Assembly (NCBI RefSeq): GCF_019880585.1 | Contig: NZ_JAINVV010000005.1 | Span: 80,536 to 144,535 of the forward strand | DNA from: Sphingomonas colocasiae | GTDB taxonomy: Bacteria > Pseudomonadota > Alphaproteobacteria > Sphingomonadales > Sphingomonadaceae | Reading direction: 5' to 3' | DNA length: 64,000 nucleotides | In this document: positions 27,075-35,890 of the stretch, one piece after another | Numbering within the stretch: the stretch's first letter is position 1 | Layout: each line of letters opens with the position of its first letter | Notes under the pieces: model-generated | The model's database searches: none | What the model was told of the DNA's origin: nothing | The model's input: only the letters and a program-made list of their open reading frames with translations | Made by a program: the position numbers and the translations under genes

Positions 27075-30000
27075 GTGACCGTCGCCGCCGGACAAGCCGG
27101 CACCGATCATCCCGGGACAGGCGAAGCGACCATCGATCTCGCACGGCTTCGCGCCGCGATCGGTGGCGAGCGCTTCGCCGATGTGATCCTGGTCGAGCCG
27201 ATCCGCACCCGGCTGATGATGCTGGTGTCCCGCCTCGCGGGCGACGGAGCGATCACCGCCGACAGGCTGCGGCGGCACGTCCGCCCGATCCTTGCGGCGC
27301 TCGCGACGTCGCAGGACCGGTTCGAGCAAGCGCTCGAGCATGACATCGCCGCGCTGGCACGCGCGGCGCCTGCCCGGCGGACCGCCGACGCCACAGGCTC
27401 GCCCGAGCGCCCGACGCGCTTCGGTTCGCTCTCGCTCGCCAATCGGCTCTGGCTCGGCATGGGCGTGCTCGTCCTGCTGGCCATGGTGCCTTACGCGCTC
27501 GAAGCGCTGTTGCAGCCACCCCGGCCATCGACGGTCGTCCGGCCCGCCGACGACATGCCCGCACCCACCCCGATCGCGCTTCCCCAGTCCGGCGGCGGCG
27601 AGACGCTGGACACGCGCGAGACCGAAGCGCTGTTCAGTCTCGCGACCCGCGGCGCGCGCTCGGCGAACGAGGCGGCGCGCGGCGGGCCCGATACGCTGTG
27701 GCTGGCGCAGGCGGCGGCGAATGCCGGCTGGTCGCCGGACGCGCCCCTGCCGCTCCACGATGCGACGATCGTCGAGCGGATCCTGGAGGCGGGACTGGGC
27801 GGCTCGCCGCGAAACGACGCCGCAAGGACCGCCGCCGCGCAGCTCGCCGGACAGGTCGCGGAGCGTGCGGCCAATGCGCCCAGCCAGCTGCTATGGCGCC
27901 AGATCCAGCAGGCCGAACGGAACGCCGGTGCGCAGCGCGCGAGCCTGACCCGCCTCGTATTCGCCCGCAACGCGACCGCGCCATGGACCCTTGCCGAACT
28001 CGGCGCCGCGACGCGCGCCATCACCGGCCGGCGGACGACGCTCGGGCAGGCCAGCGACGCGAGCATCGCGCGGGCCTGGGCGATCGGCGGGCACGATCTC
28101 AAACAGCCACTGGCGCTTGTGGACCCACCCTGGCTTCCCGAGCGATCGGGCGCGGCGGCCCTTGTCCAGGACAGCACGCGCTGGGTGATCGGCACGATCG
28201 CGCTCCTGATCGCGGCTCTCCTCATCGCGATCCGGCTATACCGCTTTCCGCTCGCGCTCGGGCAGGTGAGCGCCGACCGGGCCGCGCCAAGACTGCCGCT
28301 CGCGGGGCCCGGCGACACCGATCCGGGCATCGACCGGGCCTGGGCGGCGCGCTGGCGCGCCGCGCTTTCCCAGCCCGTTCCCGGCGAGCCCGCGCTCGAC
28401 ATCGAGGCCTCGGTGCTCGCGACCGCCGCCCGGGGCGGATTCGCCTCGATCCGCCACCGCCCCAGGCGCGGGTTCGCGCGGTTCACGGTCGCGATCGAAC
28501 GTATCTCGCGGCGCGATGCACTCGCATCCTTCTGGCTGAGGCTGCTTGCGTCGCTTCGCGAGGCGGGACTGGCGATCCGGGTGGTCACGTTCGGCCGCTC
28601 GCTCGACCGGGCGACGCCGCACGGCGCCAGTACCGGTCCGCTCGACGACCCGCCGCCCGGAGGCTGGCTGCTGGTGTTCGGGAACGCCAGCGCCGCCGCG
28701 AGCCGGACCGTGTCGCGCTGGCGCGCGGCAAACGGCTCGGTCGCGATCCTCGCGCCCGACGATGCGGCGCAGGCGCACGCCCCCACCCCCGCGGCCGATC
28801 TCGGCGAGACCGTCACGGCGCTTGCCCGCGCGGCCCCCGCTCCCGCGACCGCGGCGATCCTGTTCGATCCCGATATCAACTGGCTCGACGAAAGCCCGCC
28901 GGGCGAACAGGACTGGATGCGGCTGCGCGCGGTGCTGCGCCTGCATCTGGGGGATGGGGGTTTTCGCTGGCTCGCGGCGACCGCCACGCTGCCGCTGATC
29001 GACGAACCGCTGGCATGGCGTATCGCGCATGCGCTGGCGCTCCCGTCCGGCCAGACGGCATCCGCCGACCACGCGACCGCCCGCGCGCTGTTCGCACTGC
29101 CCTGGCTGCGCGCGGGCTGGTTTCCGGACTGGCTGCGCGACAGGCTGGTCCTGGACCTGGAACCGGCGGATCGCGAGCGGCTCCGCCAATTGGTGATCGA
29201 GGGTCTCGAGCGCGCGCCGGCGCACGATGGCGAGGAGGATGCGACCGCCCTGACCCAGGCCGGCGGGATCACGACCCCCGCCGCCGACCTCGTGCTTGCC
29301 CGGCTGGTGATCGGCGGGCGCGATCGGCGCACGCTCAGGGCCTCCGACGTGCCCGCGCGGCTGCGGCGCTGGCTGGTGCCCTCGCTGGCCACCCGGCTGA
29401 CGGCGCCATCGACGCTCGGCGCGCTCGCGATCGCGGGATTGTGCGTGGCCGGCGCAATCTGGCTCGCGCCCGCCCGGCTCGAAACGCTCGACGAAGGCTG
29501 GTTCGAGACGATCGGCCGGATCGCGGCCGCGGCGATGACCACGGCCATGGCCGCCGGCATGGCCACTCTCCTCTTCAGGATATATCGCGGCGCGCTGCGC
29601 GCGACTCCGCCGAGGCAGGGCATCGATCAGGAGCGTCGGACGATCGAACGGCGCCTGATCGAAGGGATCGCCCTCGCGACAATCTTCATGCTGGCCATAT
29701 CGTTCAGGCTGATGGTCCTTGCGTTCGAGCCCGCCGACCGCGGGCAGGTGACGCCTGCCCTCAAAGCGATCGATACGGTGATCGTCGACAGGAACGGCGA
29801 GACACTGGTCGAGAGCGGCACGCGATGGGAACTCGGAGTCCGGCCGCGACGGCTCATCAACGATCCCGCCCGGCTGACGGTCGCGCTGGCCCGGATCTTT
29901 CCGGAGCGCACGGCCGCCGACATCGAGGCGATCCTGCGCGGAAACCGGACCTTCGCCTATCTCGGCAGGAAGCTCACCGACGATCAGCGAAAGGCGGTGC

Positions 30001-31235
30001 TGGACCTGGGCGAACCCGGGCTCGAGCTCATCCGCGCGCAGCAGCGCGTCTATCCGCAAGCCGGGCTCGCCGCCGCCTTTCTCGGCACCATGAACATCGA
30101 CGGCGTGGGAAGCTCGGGGATCCAGTCGGTGCTCGGCTCGCCGCGCGTGCCCCTGACACCCCGCGTCGCGACATCGCTCGACATCCGCGTCCAGCGCGTC
30201 CTCGAGGCGGAGTTGCTCGCGACGATCCAGGCGCACGGCGCCCGCTCGGGCCAGGGGCTCGTCATCGACGCGCGAAGCGGCGAAGTGCTCGCCATGGCGA
30301 CGCTCCCCGGCTTCGATCCGAACGACATGGCGACCTATCGCCCCGACCTCGGCCGCAACGCCCCGATCCAGGACCTTGTCCAGTTCGGCAATCTCTGGGG
30401 CCCGGTCACGACCGCGGCCGCGCTCGACGCGGGCACCGCCAGCCCCGCACAGGATTACGACATACGCAGCCCCATGACGATCGGCGAATTCGTCATCCGC
30501 GATGCCTTCCCGACAAACGGATCGCGCAACCTCGCCGAGATCGCGCTGCTGGGCTCGAATGTCGGCGGCATGCGCATCGCCGAAACGATGCGCATGGACG
30601 ATTATCGCGCGGCGATCGCGCGGTTCGGGCTCGCCGAACGCCCGACGATCGAGTTGCCCGGCGCGGCGTCGCCACTCGTACCGCGGACCTGGAGCCGACC
30701 GACGCTCGCATCGGTGGTCACCGGCTATGGCTATGCGGGTTCGCTGCTCCAGATGACCAACACCTATCGCGGACTGATCATGGGCATGGCCGCGAGCCCG
30801 ACGGTGATGAAGCAGGCGACCGGAAGCAGGCCCGAAGGCCCGCGCATGCTCCGCGACGGAACCGCGCAGACGATGCGCAGGCTCTTCCGGGTGAACGTGA
30901 CGGACGGCCCCGGCCGAAAGGCCGATATACGAGGCCTTGCGCTCGGCGGATTCGGGGGCAGCGTCGAGCCTCTGACGCGTATCGACGGCGGGCGCCCCGC
31001 CATCTCGTCCTTCATCGGCGCCTTTCCGATGTACGCGCCACGCTATCTGATCGCGGTCGCGATCACCGATCCCAAGGGCAATGCCGCCTCATTCGGCTAT
31101 GCGACGAGCGCCTGGGTGGCGGCGCCGCTGGTCGGACGCGTCGCCGCGCGGTCGGCGCCCCTGCTCGGCGTCGTTCCGGACGAAAGCAACGATGTGGACA
31201 TATCCGGGATACGGCCATTGCTGCGGATACGCTGA
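27075..31235 (+). CDS. 1386-residue membrane protein with a catalytically dead PBP transpeptidase domain
   Basis: GTG start seven bases after the ATPase stop. Helical N-terminus (20-100), membrane helices at about 124-146 and 369-388, an unrecognised soluble region about 410-770, and helices at about 778-798, 812-835 and 861-884. Residues about 898-1365 follow class B penicillin-binding proteins end to end: VIVDRNGETL (902-911), TSLDIRVQRVLEAEL (1033-1047), DARSGEVLAMATLPGFDPND (1065-1084). The three active-site motifs are lost: the S-x-x-K site reads GNLWGP (1105-1110; S to N1106, K to G1109), S-x-N reads GSN (1160-1162), and K-T-G-T lies in GGFGG (1291-1295). It therefore cannot be a transpeptidase, but may bind peptidoglycan, lipid II or beta-lactam-like ligands. 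Confidence 0.85.
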   Translation: MTVAAGQAGTDHPGTGEATIDLARLRAAIGGERFADVILVEPIRTRLMMLVSRLAGDGAITADRLRRHVRPILAALATSQDRFEQALEHDIAALARAAPARRTADATGSPERPTRFGSLSLANRLWLGMGVLVLLAMVPYALEALLQPPRPSTVVRPADDMPAPTPIALPQSGGGETLDTRETEALFSLATRGARSANEAARGGPDTLWLAQAAANAGWSPDAPLPLHDATIVERILEAGLGGSPRNDAARTAAAQLAGQVAERAANAPSQLLWRQIQQAERNAGAQRASLTRLVFARNATAPWTLAELGAATRAITGRRTTLGQASDASIARAWAIGGHDLKQPLALVDPPWLPERSGAAALVQDSTRWVIGTIALLIAALLIAIRLYRFPLALGQVSADRAAPRLPLAGPGDTDPGIDRAWAARWRAALSQPVPGEPALDIEASVLATAARGGFASIRHRPRRGFARFTVAIERISRRDALASFWLRLLASLREAGLAIRVVTFGRSLDRATPHGASTGPLDDPPPGGWLLVFGNASAAASRTVSRWRAANGSVAILAPDDAAQAHAPTPAADLGETVTALARAAPAPATAAILFDPDINWLDESPPGEQDWMRLRAVLRLHLGDGGFRWLAATATLPLIDEPLAWRIAHALALPSGQTASADHATARALFALPWLRAGWFPDWLRDRLVLDLEPADRERLRQLVIEGLERAPAHDGEEDATALTQAGGITTPAADLVLARLVIGGRDRRTLRASDVPARLRRWLVPSLATRLTAPSTLGALAIAGLCVAGAIWLAPARLETLDEGWFETIGRIAAAAMTTAMAAGMATLLFRIYRGALRATPPRQGIDQERRTIERRLIEGIALATIFMLAISFRLMVLAFEPADRGQVTPALKAIDTVIVDRNGETLVESGTRWELGVRPRRLINDPARLTVALARIFPERTAADIEAILRGNRTFAYLGRKLTDDQRKAVLDLGEPGLELIRAQQRVYPQAGLAAAFLGTMNIDGVGSSGIQSVLGSPRVPLTPRVATSLDIRVQRVLEAELLATIQAHGARSGQGLVIDARSGEVLAMATLPGFDPNDMATYRPDLGRNAPIQDLVQFGNLWGPVTTAAALDAGTASPAQDYDIRSPMTIGEFVIRDAFPTNGSRNLAEIALLGSNVGGMRIAETMRMDDYRAAIARFGLAERPTIELPGAASPLVPRTWSRPTLASVVTGYGYAGSLLQMTNTYRGLIMGMAASPTVMKQATGSRPEGPRMLRDGTAQTMRRLFRVNVTDGPGRKADIRGLALGGFGGSVEPLTRIDGGRPAISSFIGAFPMYAPRYLIAVAITDPKGNAASFGYATSAWVAAPLVGRVAARSAPLLGVVPDESNDVDISGIRPLLRIR

Positions 31236-31352
31236 GGACAAGCGACCAACACCATGTTGGCCGCGCGAAGGATTGGCACCTCCCATCACACGCGAACCGT
31301 GAACGGCGTCGTTTTGGTTGAATCCTGCCCGCGCGTGGCTTAAGTTGATGGC

Positions 31353-31532
31353 ATGGCGAATGTGAAAAAGCGCTACAGCGAGGTCAAGAAGTCGTCCCGG
31401 ACGGGACGGTTCGACTGCGTGGTCGCAGAATCCAGATTTCCTACTGCTCGTCACGACGCGACTGCGGACGAGGAGATGCGGCTTTTCTCCAAGTTCCGGA
31501 GCCGGGCTCGCGCCGACTATCGGGCATCCTGA
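31353..31532 (+). CDS. Possible small basic protein (59 residues)
   Basis: Starts MANVKKRYSEVKKSSR and stays open to the TGA at 31530-31532. It is rich in lysine and arginine at both ends. The last 16 bases overlap the end of the convergent nitrilase-fold gene. No clear Shine-Dalgarno sequence precedes it, and a shorter out-of-frame ATG lies just upstream, so it is only a candidate. It lies 117 bases after the pseudo-PBP gene and might be its last cotranscribed gene. Confidence 0.3.
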   Translation: MANVKKRYSEVKKSSRTGRFDCVVAESRFPTARHDATADEEMRLFSKFRSRARADYRAS

Positions 31533-33277
31533 TCGCTGCTTGATTTCTGCGGCGCAGTGCCGCTTCGGATCCATTCCGGCACCTTGCGGCCGGCGATCGG
31601 CAGATGGCGCCCATATTGCCAGCGGATCGCGGAACCGTGATCGCGACGTCCGTCGAGCGTACGTTCTTCCTTGTCGACTGCTTCGAGTTCAAGAACGATC
31701 GCATCGTTCTCAGCCGGCAGATCGAGCACGCACACACCTGATTTTTCGTCCTTCCAAAGAGCGACGCTTCGTGATTCAGGGAACTCCCCAACATCGTTCT
31801 GACGCGCGATGAGCCCGAAGGAAGTCAGGCTGAGCACCGAGGTTCCCGGATCCTCGGCAAGCACCGTCGCATAGCGTGCCGGCCATCTGTCGCGGATCTG
31901 CGGCCCGTCCATAAGCAACGCGATCAGGAGATTGGGGCCTACGCCGCGTACGACCGCCTGGCATGGATCAACCCGCGCCAAATCCTCGCAAATCAGTGTC
32001 GTGAGCGTGGTGTTACCGCGATAGACCAGCAGGTCGAGACTGCGGCGCAAAATCGTCAATTGCTCCCACCAGTTCCGGCGGCGGTTGAGCCCGACCAAGT
32101 TGTAATCCTTGATCTGCCGGGCATCGATCTTCCAGCGGTGATGCTTCTCCCGGATCAGGATCAGCCCCTCCCAGCCCGTTATTTCAGGGTCGCGTTCGGC
32201 GCCAAGCAGGAAGAAGGGCATGATAGCGACGAAATTGCCCTCCCGTTTCGACTTGTCCGACGAAATGCCCGAGACCAGGAAATCGATCTCAGCGTCCTTG
32301 GCAAGCGCTCTCGCCAGCGATGAGAATTGCTCGAAATTGAGCGCGAGTTCCGGCAGGACGACGCCATCGACGCGAGCGCCCTTGGCACGTGCCTCCGCGA
32401 CGAGGCCGAGCACGAAGTCCACCAGCAACCCGCGACGATATTTATCGTCGTTGAGCGGCAACCATGTCTGTTCGACGGTGAACCATCCGAAATGATCGCC
32501 CGGGTCTATTCCTGCTGGCCGAAAGGCCTCGTCGTTGACGCGATAGGGGAAAGGTACGAGCAGAAGGCCGAGCTGGCGCTCCTCGACTTTGGCTCCGTCG
32601 GCGAAAAGGGGGTCGACCCAGCGGGCCCGGACCTGGCCCCGGGGCGGAAGAAGCGCCAGATGATGGCTAAGCGACCTCGGTGTGCAACCGACCGAGGGCG
32701 TGCGCGACTTGGCCTGGACGCATAGAAGGTCCTCCGCAGCGGAAGAAAGGGAGAAAGGGCCGTGTTGGACGCGCTCGAACCCCTCGCCTTCGCGATAGGG
32801 CTCGCTCACCATCGCGAAGAAGGGATTGCCAGTATCGAAACCTATATCCTCACAGGCCTCGTCGCAGATCATCATCAATTCGAGACAGCGTGCCCACCAT
32901 CCGGGAGCCTCGGCGCGATCGTTCAGTTGGACGAATACCGGCACATCGCGGAACTGGCCGAGGTCGAGCCACAGCGCCTCAACCGTACCGGGCACCGGTG
33001 GCAACAGCCTGCCAGGCGGAATGGGCGATCTCCTCCAGGTCCGGCCGAGATCCCGCGCCCTCGCACGCATCGCATCATCAACCACGATCCGTCGATAGGG
33101 ACAATGCGGCTCACTCGGGACTTCGGGTACGATATGATGATAGGCTCCGGACCGTTCAAGCAAGTGCGCGACATATGCGAAGATGTCGGTCGGCATGAAC
33201 GGCGCTTGCGCGAACGGGTCCTTGCCAGCGGGGCGATCCGGAAACAGCGTGACGAAGACATCATTCAGCGTGGCCAA
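31517..33277 (-). CDS. Large protein with a C-terminal nitrilase (carbon-nitrogen hydrolase) domain
   Basis: 586 residues. Residues about 290-520 show the nitrilase-fold triad: E310 in DGVVLPELALN, K378 in REKHHRW, and C430 in LTTLICEDLARVDP, followed by the typical strands GPNLLIALLMDGPQ and TSVLSLTSFGLIAR. The N-terminal 240 residues are not recognised and are much longer than in ordinary nitrilases. Nitrilases cleave or condense C-N bonds; in some bacterial defence proteins the domain is fused to other modules. Convergent with the TIR/MoxR/pseudo-PBP unit. The substrate is unknown. ATG 33277 was taken as start, without a strong ribosome site. Confidence 0.75.
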   Translation of the reverse strand: MATLNDVFVTLFPDRPAGKDPFAQAPFMPTDIFAYVAHLLERSGAYHHIVPEVPSEPHCPYRRIVVDDAMRARARDLGRTWRRSPIPPGRLLPPVPGTVEALWLDLGQFRDVPVFVQLNDRAEAPGWWARCLELMMICDEACEDIGFDTGNPFFAMVSEPYREGEGFERVQHGPFSLSSAAEDLLCVQAKSRTPSVGCTPRSLSHHLALLPPRGQVRARWVDPLFADGAKVEERQLGLLLVPFPYRVNDEAFRPAGIDPGDHFGWFTVEQTWLPLNDDKYRRGLLVDFVLGLVAEARAKGARVDGVVLPELALNFEQFSSLARALAKDAEIDFLVSGISSDKSKREGNFVAIMPFFLLGAERDPEITGWEGLILIREKHHRWKIDARQIKDYNLVGLNRRRNWWEQLTILRRSLDLLVYRGNTTLTTLICEDLARVDPCQAVVRGVGPNLLIALLMDGPQIRDRWPARYATVLAEDPGTSVLSLTSFGLIARQNDVGEFPESRSVALWKDEKSGVCVLDLPAENDAIVLELEAVDKEERTLDGRRDHGSAIRWQYGRHLPIAGRKVPEWIRSGTAPQKSSSDQDAR

Positions 33278-33444
33278 TTTTCAGTTCCACTCACACTTCA
33301 TGATCCCGTCCAAACCCCCTCCCCTGGAAGCGCGCACTCTTAGCGTCGGCCGCAACCGGGCGAAAGCCGTACCTGTTCGACTATGGTGGCAAAGTCGGCC
33401 GGCCAGCGGGATGGAAGTTCGTGAGCAAAAAGCCGGACGCCAGG

Positions 33445-33807
33445 TCATTGCGCTGACACGTCCTCCCGCCCCAGCCATGCGAGGATCTCGGCAAGCTCGC
33501 GCGCGCCGCACATCGCGCGCCGGCGCAGCACCCGCTCGACCTCGGCCTGGCTTCGCGCGAGCCGGGCGCGCAGCCCTTCGACGCCGACGCCGCATTCGTC
33601 GATGATCTGCCGAGCCCGTGCCGAGATGCCGGCGGCGCGCTCGGCCTCGACCTCGAGCGCGCGGACATGGAGCACGCGGGCGCGGTCGGGACTGACGCCG
33701 AGCTCATGTCCGATCGCGGCCCAGGTCAGCCCCTCGGCGCGCAGCGCCATGATCCTGACACGGCGCGCCTCGATTTCCGGCAAACGCTTCGCATTGACGC
33801 CCGACAT
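33445..33807 (-). CDS. Small HTH-like protein, putative DNA-binding
   Basis: 120 residues from ATG 33807, which has GGAGAGG at good spacing. Residues about 8-50 contain a helix-turn-helix-like segment (IMALRAEGLTWAAIGHELGV, SPDRARVLHVRA), followed by a charged helical C-terminus with many alanines and arginines (RARLARSQAEVERVLRRRAM). It may be a regulator of the neighbouring accessory genes. No named family recognised. Confidence 0.6.
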   Translation of the reverse strand: MSGVNAKRLPEIEARRVRIMALRAEGLTWAAIGHELGVSPDRARVLHVRALEVEAERAAGISARARQIIDECGVGVEGLRARLARSQAEVERVLRRRAMCGARELAEILAWLGREDVSAQ

Positions 33808-33960
33808 TCGCTTTTCCTCTCCTGATTGACGCACTCATCCGCCTCAAGGCGCATGGCGGCTTCGCGGATAAGACGAACGAACCCCGCCGATCCGTAGCGG
33901 ATTTCTCGCAGGGCCCATGCGGAACCCCAGGGCAGGCGCGTCGGACCGGCTGCCTTCTTC

Positions 33961-34707
33961 TCACGCGAACCAGCGCGACGGCGGCGAAGCGGCAAGGCTG
34001 CGCGCGTCGCGCGCCAGCCGCTGGACGCGCAGCCTTATGCTCGGCGCCTCGATCCGCCAGCGCGCGCGCGTCACCAATGCCGCGAACAGGCCATGCGCGA
34101 TATCCTGGTGGCTGGCGTCGGCGCCGAGTGCGTCATGGGTCCGCAGCGCGAGGATCCACCGCGACGCCCGTGCCTCGCCGCACCGCCTCCAGCCGGGCCG
34201 CTCATTTCGGCACATGGCGCGCAGCAGCGACAAGCTACGCAATTGCGGTCCCAGCCCATCGACCCCGACCAGCCGCCAGGCGATCGCGACGGGCCCGGCC
34301 AGGATGCCGCCGCCATTCAGGTCGATCCGCACGCCATGCCGCGCGTCGCCGATGCGGATATGCTCGGCATCCTGCCCGGCAACGACCCGCAGCATCCCGG
34401 CAAGCCCCCGAAAATCGAAGTCGATGCCGACAGTCCTGCCCGTTGCGCCACCGTCAGCGCGCTCCCCGACCAGCACCGCGGGATCGCAATCGAAGCGCCA
34501 GAGCGGCAGCGCCGAACGCGCGTCGAGCGCGGGATCCTCGCAGCGCACCAGGCCGTAGCGGCCGGCCTGTCCCGCCCGCCGCCAATCCCCGCGATAACCG
34601 GCATCGCGGCGCAGCCATTCCCATGCGAAACAGGCGCGATCCGCCGCCATCAGCCATTGATAGTCCGCAGGCTCGCGCCAATCGGGCAGAGCGGCTTCGC
34701 CAGCCAC
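33961..34707 (-). CDS. DUF6499/DUF2285-domain protein
   Basis: 248 residues. The N-terminus LPDWREPADYQWLMAADRAC followed by FAWEWLRRDAGYRGDW matches the transcription-regulator-like DUF6499 start common in sphingomonads. The C-terminal third (GPQLRSLSLLRAMCRNERPG ... ILALRTHDALGADASHQDIAH) matches DUF2285. Such proteins are often found near integrative or conjugative elements, but no transfer genes are visible here. GTG start at 34707 with GGGGGAG upstream. Probably a DNA-binding or regulatory protein; the role is not established. Confidence 0.75.
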   Translation of the reverse strand: MAGEAALPDWREPADYQWLMAADRACFAWEWLRRDAGYRGDWRRAGQAGRYGLVRCEDPALDARSALPLWRFDCDPAVLVGERADGGATGRTVGIDFDFRGLAGMLRVVAGQDAEHIRIGDARHGVRIDLNGGGILAGPVAIAWRLVGVDGLGPQLRSLSLLRAMCRNERPGWRRCGEARASRWILALRTHDALGADASHQDIAHGLFAALVTRARWRIEAPSIRLRVQRLARDARSLAASPPSRWFA

Positions 34708-34862
34708 CCCGCCCGCTCCCCCTCAGGCGCCCGGACGCGGGCATCGCGCCCCGCCCGGTTGGAGATCCCCGTCAGCATCGACTCGCCAGATCATCGAACG
34801 AATGGAAAACCAGGCGCCCGTCGCCCGCCATCCGCGCGTTCGTGCCTATTGACGTGCGTGCC

Positions 34863-35621
34863 TCACAGCCATTCGGCCGGATCCGCGCCGATCTCGCCCG
34901 CGACGAGCGCGGCCGCCACCAGTTGCGTCCGGCGCGCGACGCCGAACCGCATCCGCGCGGCATCGAGATATTTGCCGACGGTCTCCTCGCTCAGCCCCAG
35001 GATCACGCCGATCTCCCAGTCGGTCTTGCCCTGGCTCACCAAAGCGACGCATTGCCGCTGCCGCGCGGTCAGGCGCGGCCGGGACCACCGAACGCCCAGC
35101 AAACGGTGCGCGGCGCCGAAAGCCAGATAGGCAAGGCACTCGGCGGCCGGAAGCGCGTGGCGCGGCAGCGGTTCGCCGGGTGGACAGACGAACGAACAGC
35201 TCGCCACTCGCATGCCCGGCGCATGAAGCGGAACCGTGAACCCCTCGCCCAGCCCGATGTCGCACGCTTCCGACATCATCGCCCTCTGGCAGGGTTCGAG
35301 CGTGACGAGACGCGGCAGCTCCCGCCACCCGAAACCGCCGACGCGCCGCGCCGCCGCCTGCCTGACGGGATCGAACCGGTGCATCGCGCGCGCGATGAAG
35401 GCATCGGCCCAGCGGCCGGGATAATCATGGAGGAAGAGACATCCGTCGGCCGGCTCGCCATGTTCGGCAAGCGCATGATGCGCGAAGCCGAGATCGCGCG
35501 CCATTTCGGCGACGAGGCCGGCAAGCCCGACAAGGTCCGCGACGCGGTTCGCGCGTTCGGCGAAGCCCGCAAGGCACGCCATGGCGTCGCCTGGATCCAC
35601 ATGCGCGGAGATCACGGCCAT
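34863..35621 (-). CDS. LuxR-type quorum-sensing regulator (first of a divergent pair)
   Basis: 252 residues. The N-terminal autoinducer-binding domain (about 20-165) has the spacing of the ligand residues of TraR. The tryptophan in YPGRW, aspartate in FDPV and tryptophan in GFGW are kept, but the usual tyrosine four residues after the first tryptophan is phenylalanine (ADAF). The C-terminal LuxR HTH is intact (RLTARQRQCVALVSQGKTDW, GLSEETVGKYLDAARMRFGV). Read away from the second LuxR gene, so the shared 270-base gap should hold both promoters. Likely senses an acyl-homoserine lactone made by the nearby LuxI. Confidence 0.88.
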   Translation of the reverse strand: MAVISAHVDPGDAMACLAGFAERANRVADLVGLAGLVAEMARDLGFAHHALAEHGEPADGCLFLHDYPGRWADAFIARAMHRFDPVRQAAARRVGGFGWRELPRLVTLEPCQRAMMSEACDIGLGEGFTVPLHAPGMRVASCSFVCPPGEPLPRHALPAAECLAYLAFGAAHRLLGVRWSRPRLTARQRQCVALVSQGKTDWEIGVILGLSEETVGKYLDAARMRFGVARRTQLVAAALVAGEIGADPAEWL

Positions 35622-35693
35622 CCCGCGCGAGCTTTTCCAGGTGCGCGTTGCCTTTCCGCCATGTCCAGCACCTCACGCACCCAATATTTATGC

Positions 35694-35712
35694 ACTATAG
35701 GAAGAATATAGT
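35694..35712. promoter_or_regulatory. Inverted repeat between the divergent luxR genes
   Basis: ACTATA, seven bases, then TATAGT, inside an AT-rich patch of the 270-base divergent gap. The dyad extends imperfectly (TGC at left, TGCA at right). Position fits a regulator site for either LuxR gene; it does not match the classic lux box CTG/CAG pattern. Confidence 0.4.
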
Positions 35713-35890
35713 TGCAAGATCGAACATCCCCATTTCTATTGAGAGCTACCGTTGCGGTTCGGATCCGAAATTTCGGACTGGACCGTCCTGTCCCTGTCCG
35801 GGCTTCGCGCTTGAGGAGCAATGCCCGGGATTTGAGGTGAAAGGCGGCGACGGTGCGGCGATATGGATACGCGCGCGCCGATCGTCCGGC

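Noticed and set aside
28480..28720. A von Willebrand A domain inside the 1386-residue protein, expected next to MoxR
   Set aside because: A strand-helix pattern is there (FTVAIERISR ... LAIRVVTFG), but no metal-binding D-x-S-x-S motif is visible; the evidence is too weak to name it.
27698..31321. A 1207-codon rightward frame overlapping the dead-PBP protein
   Set aside because: Arginine- and alanine-rich shadow in another frame; the PBP alignment and TM pattern support the 27075 frame.
35612..35821. A 69-codon leftward frame upstream of the first LuxR gene
   Set aside because: Lies in the divergent promoter region, overlaps the LuxR start and has no coding character.
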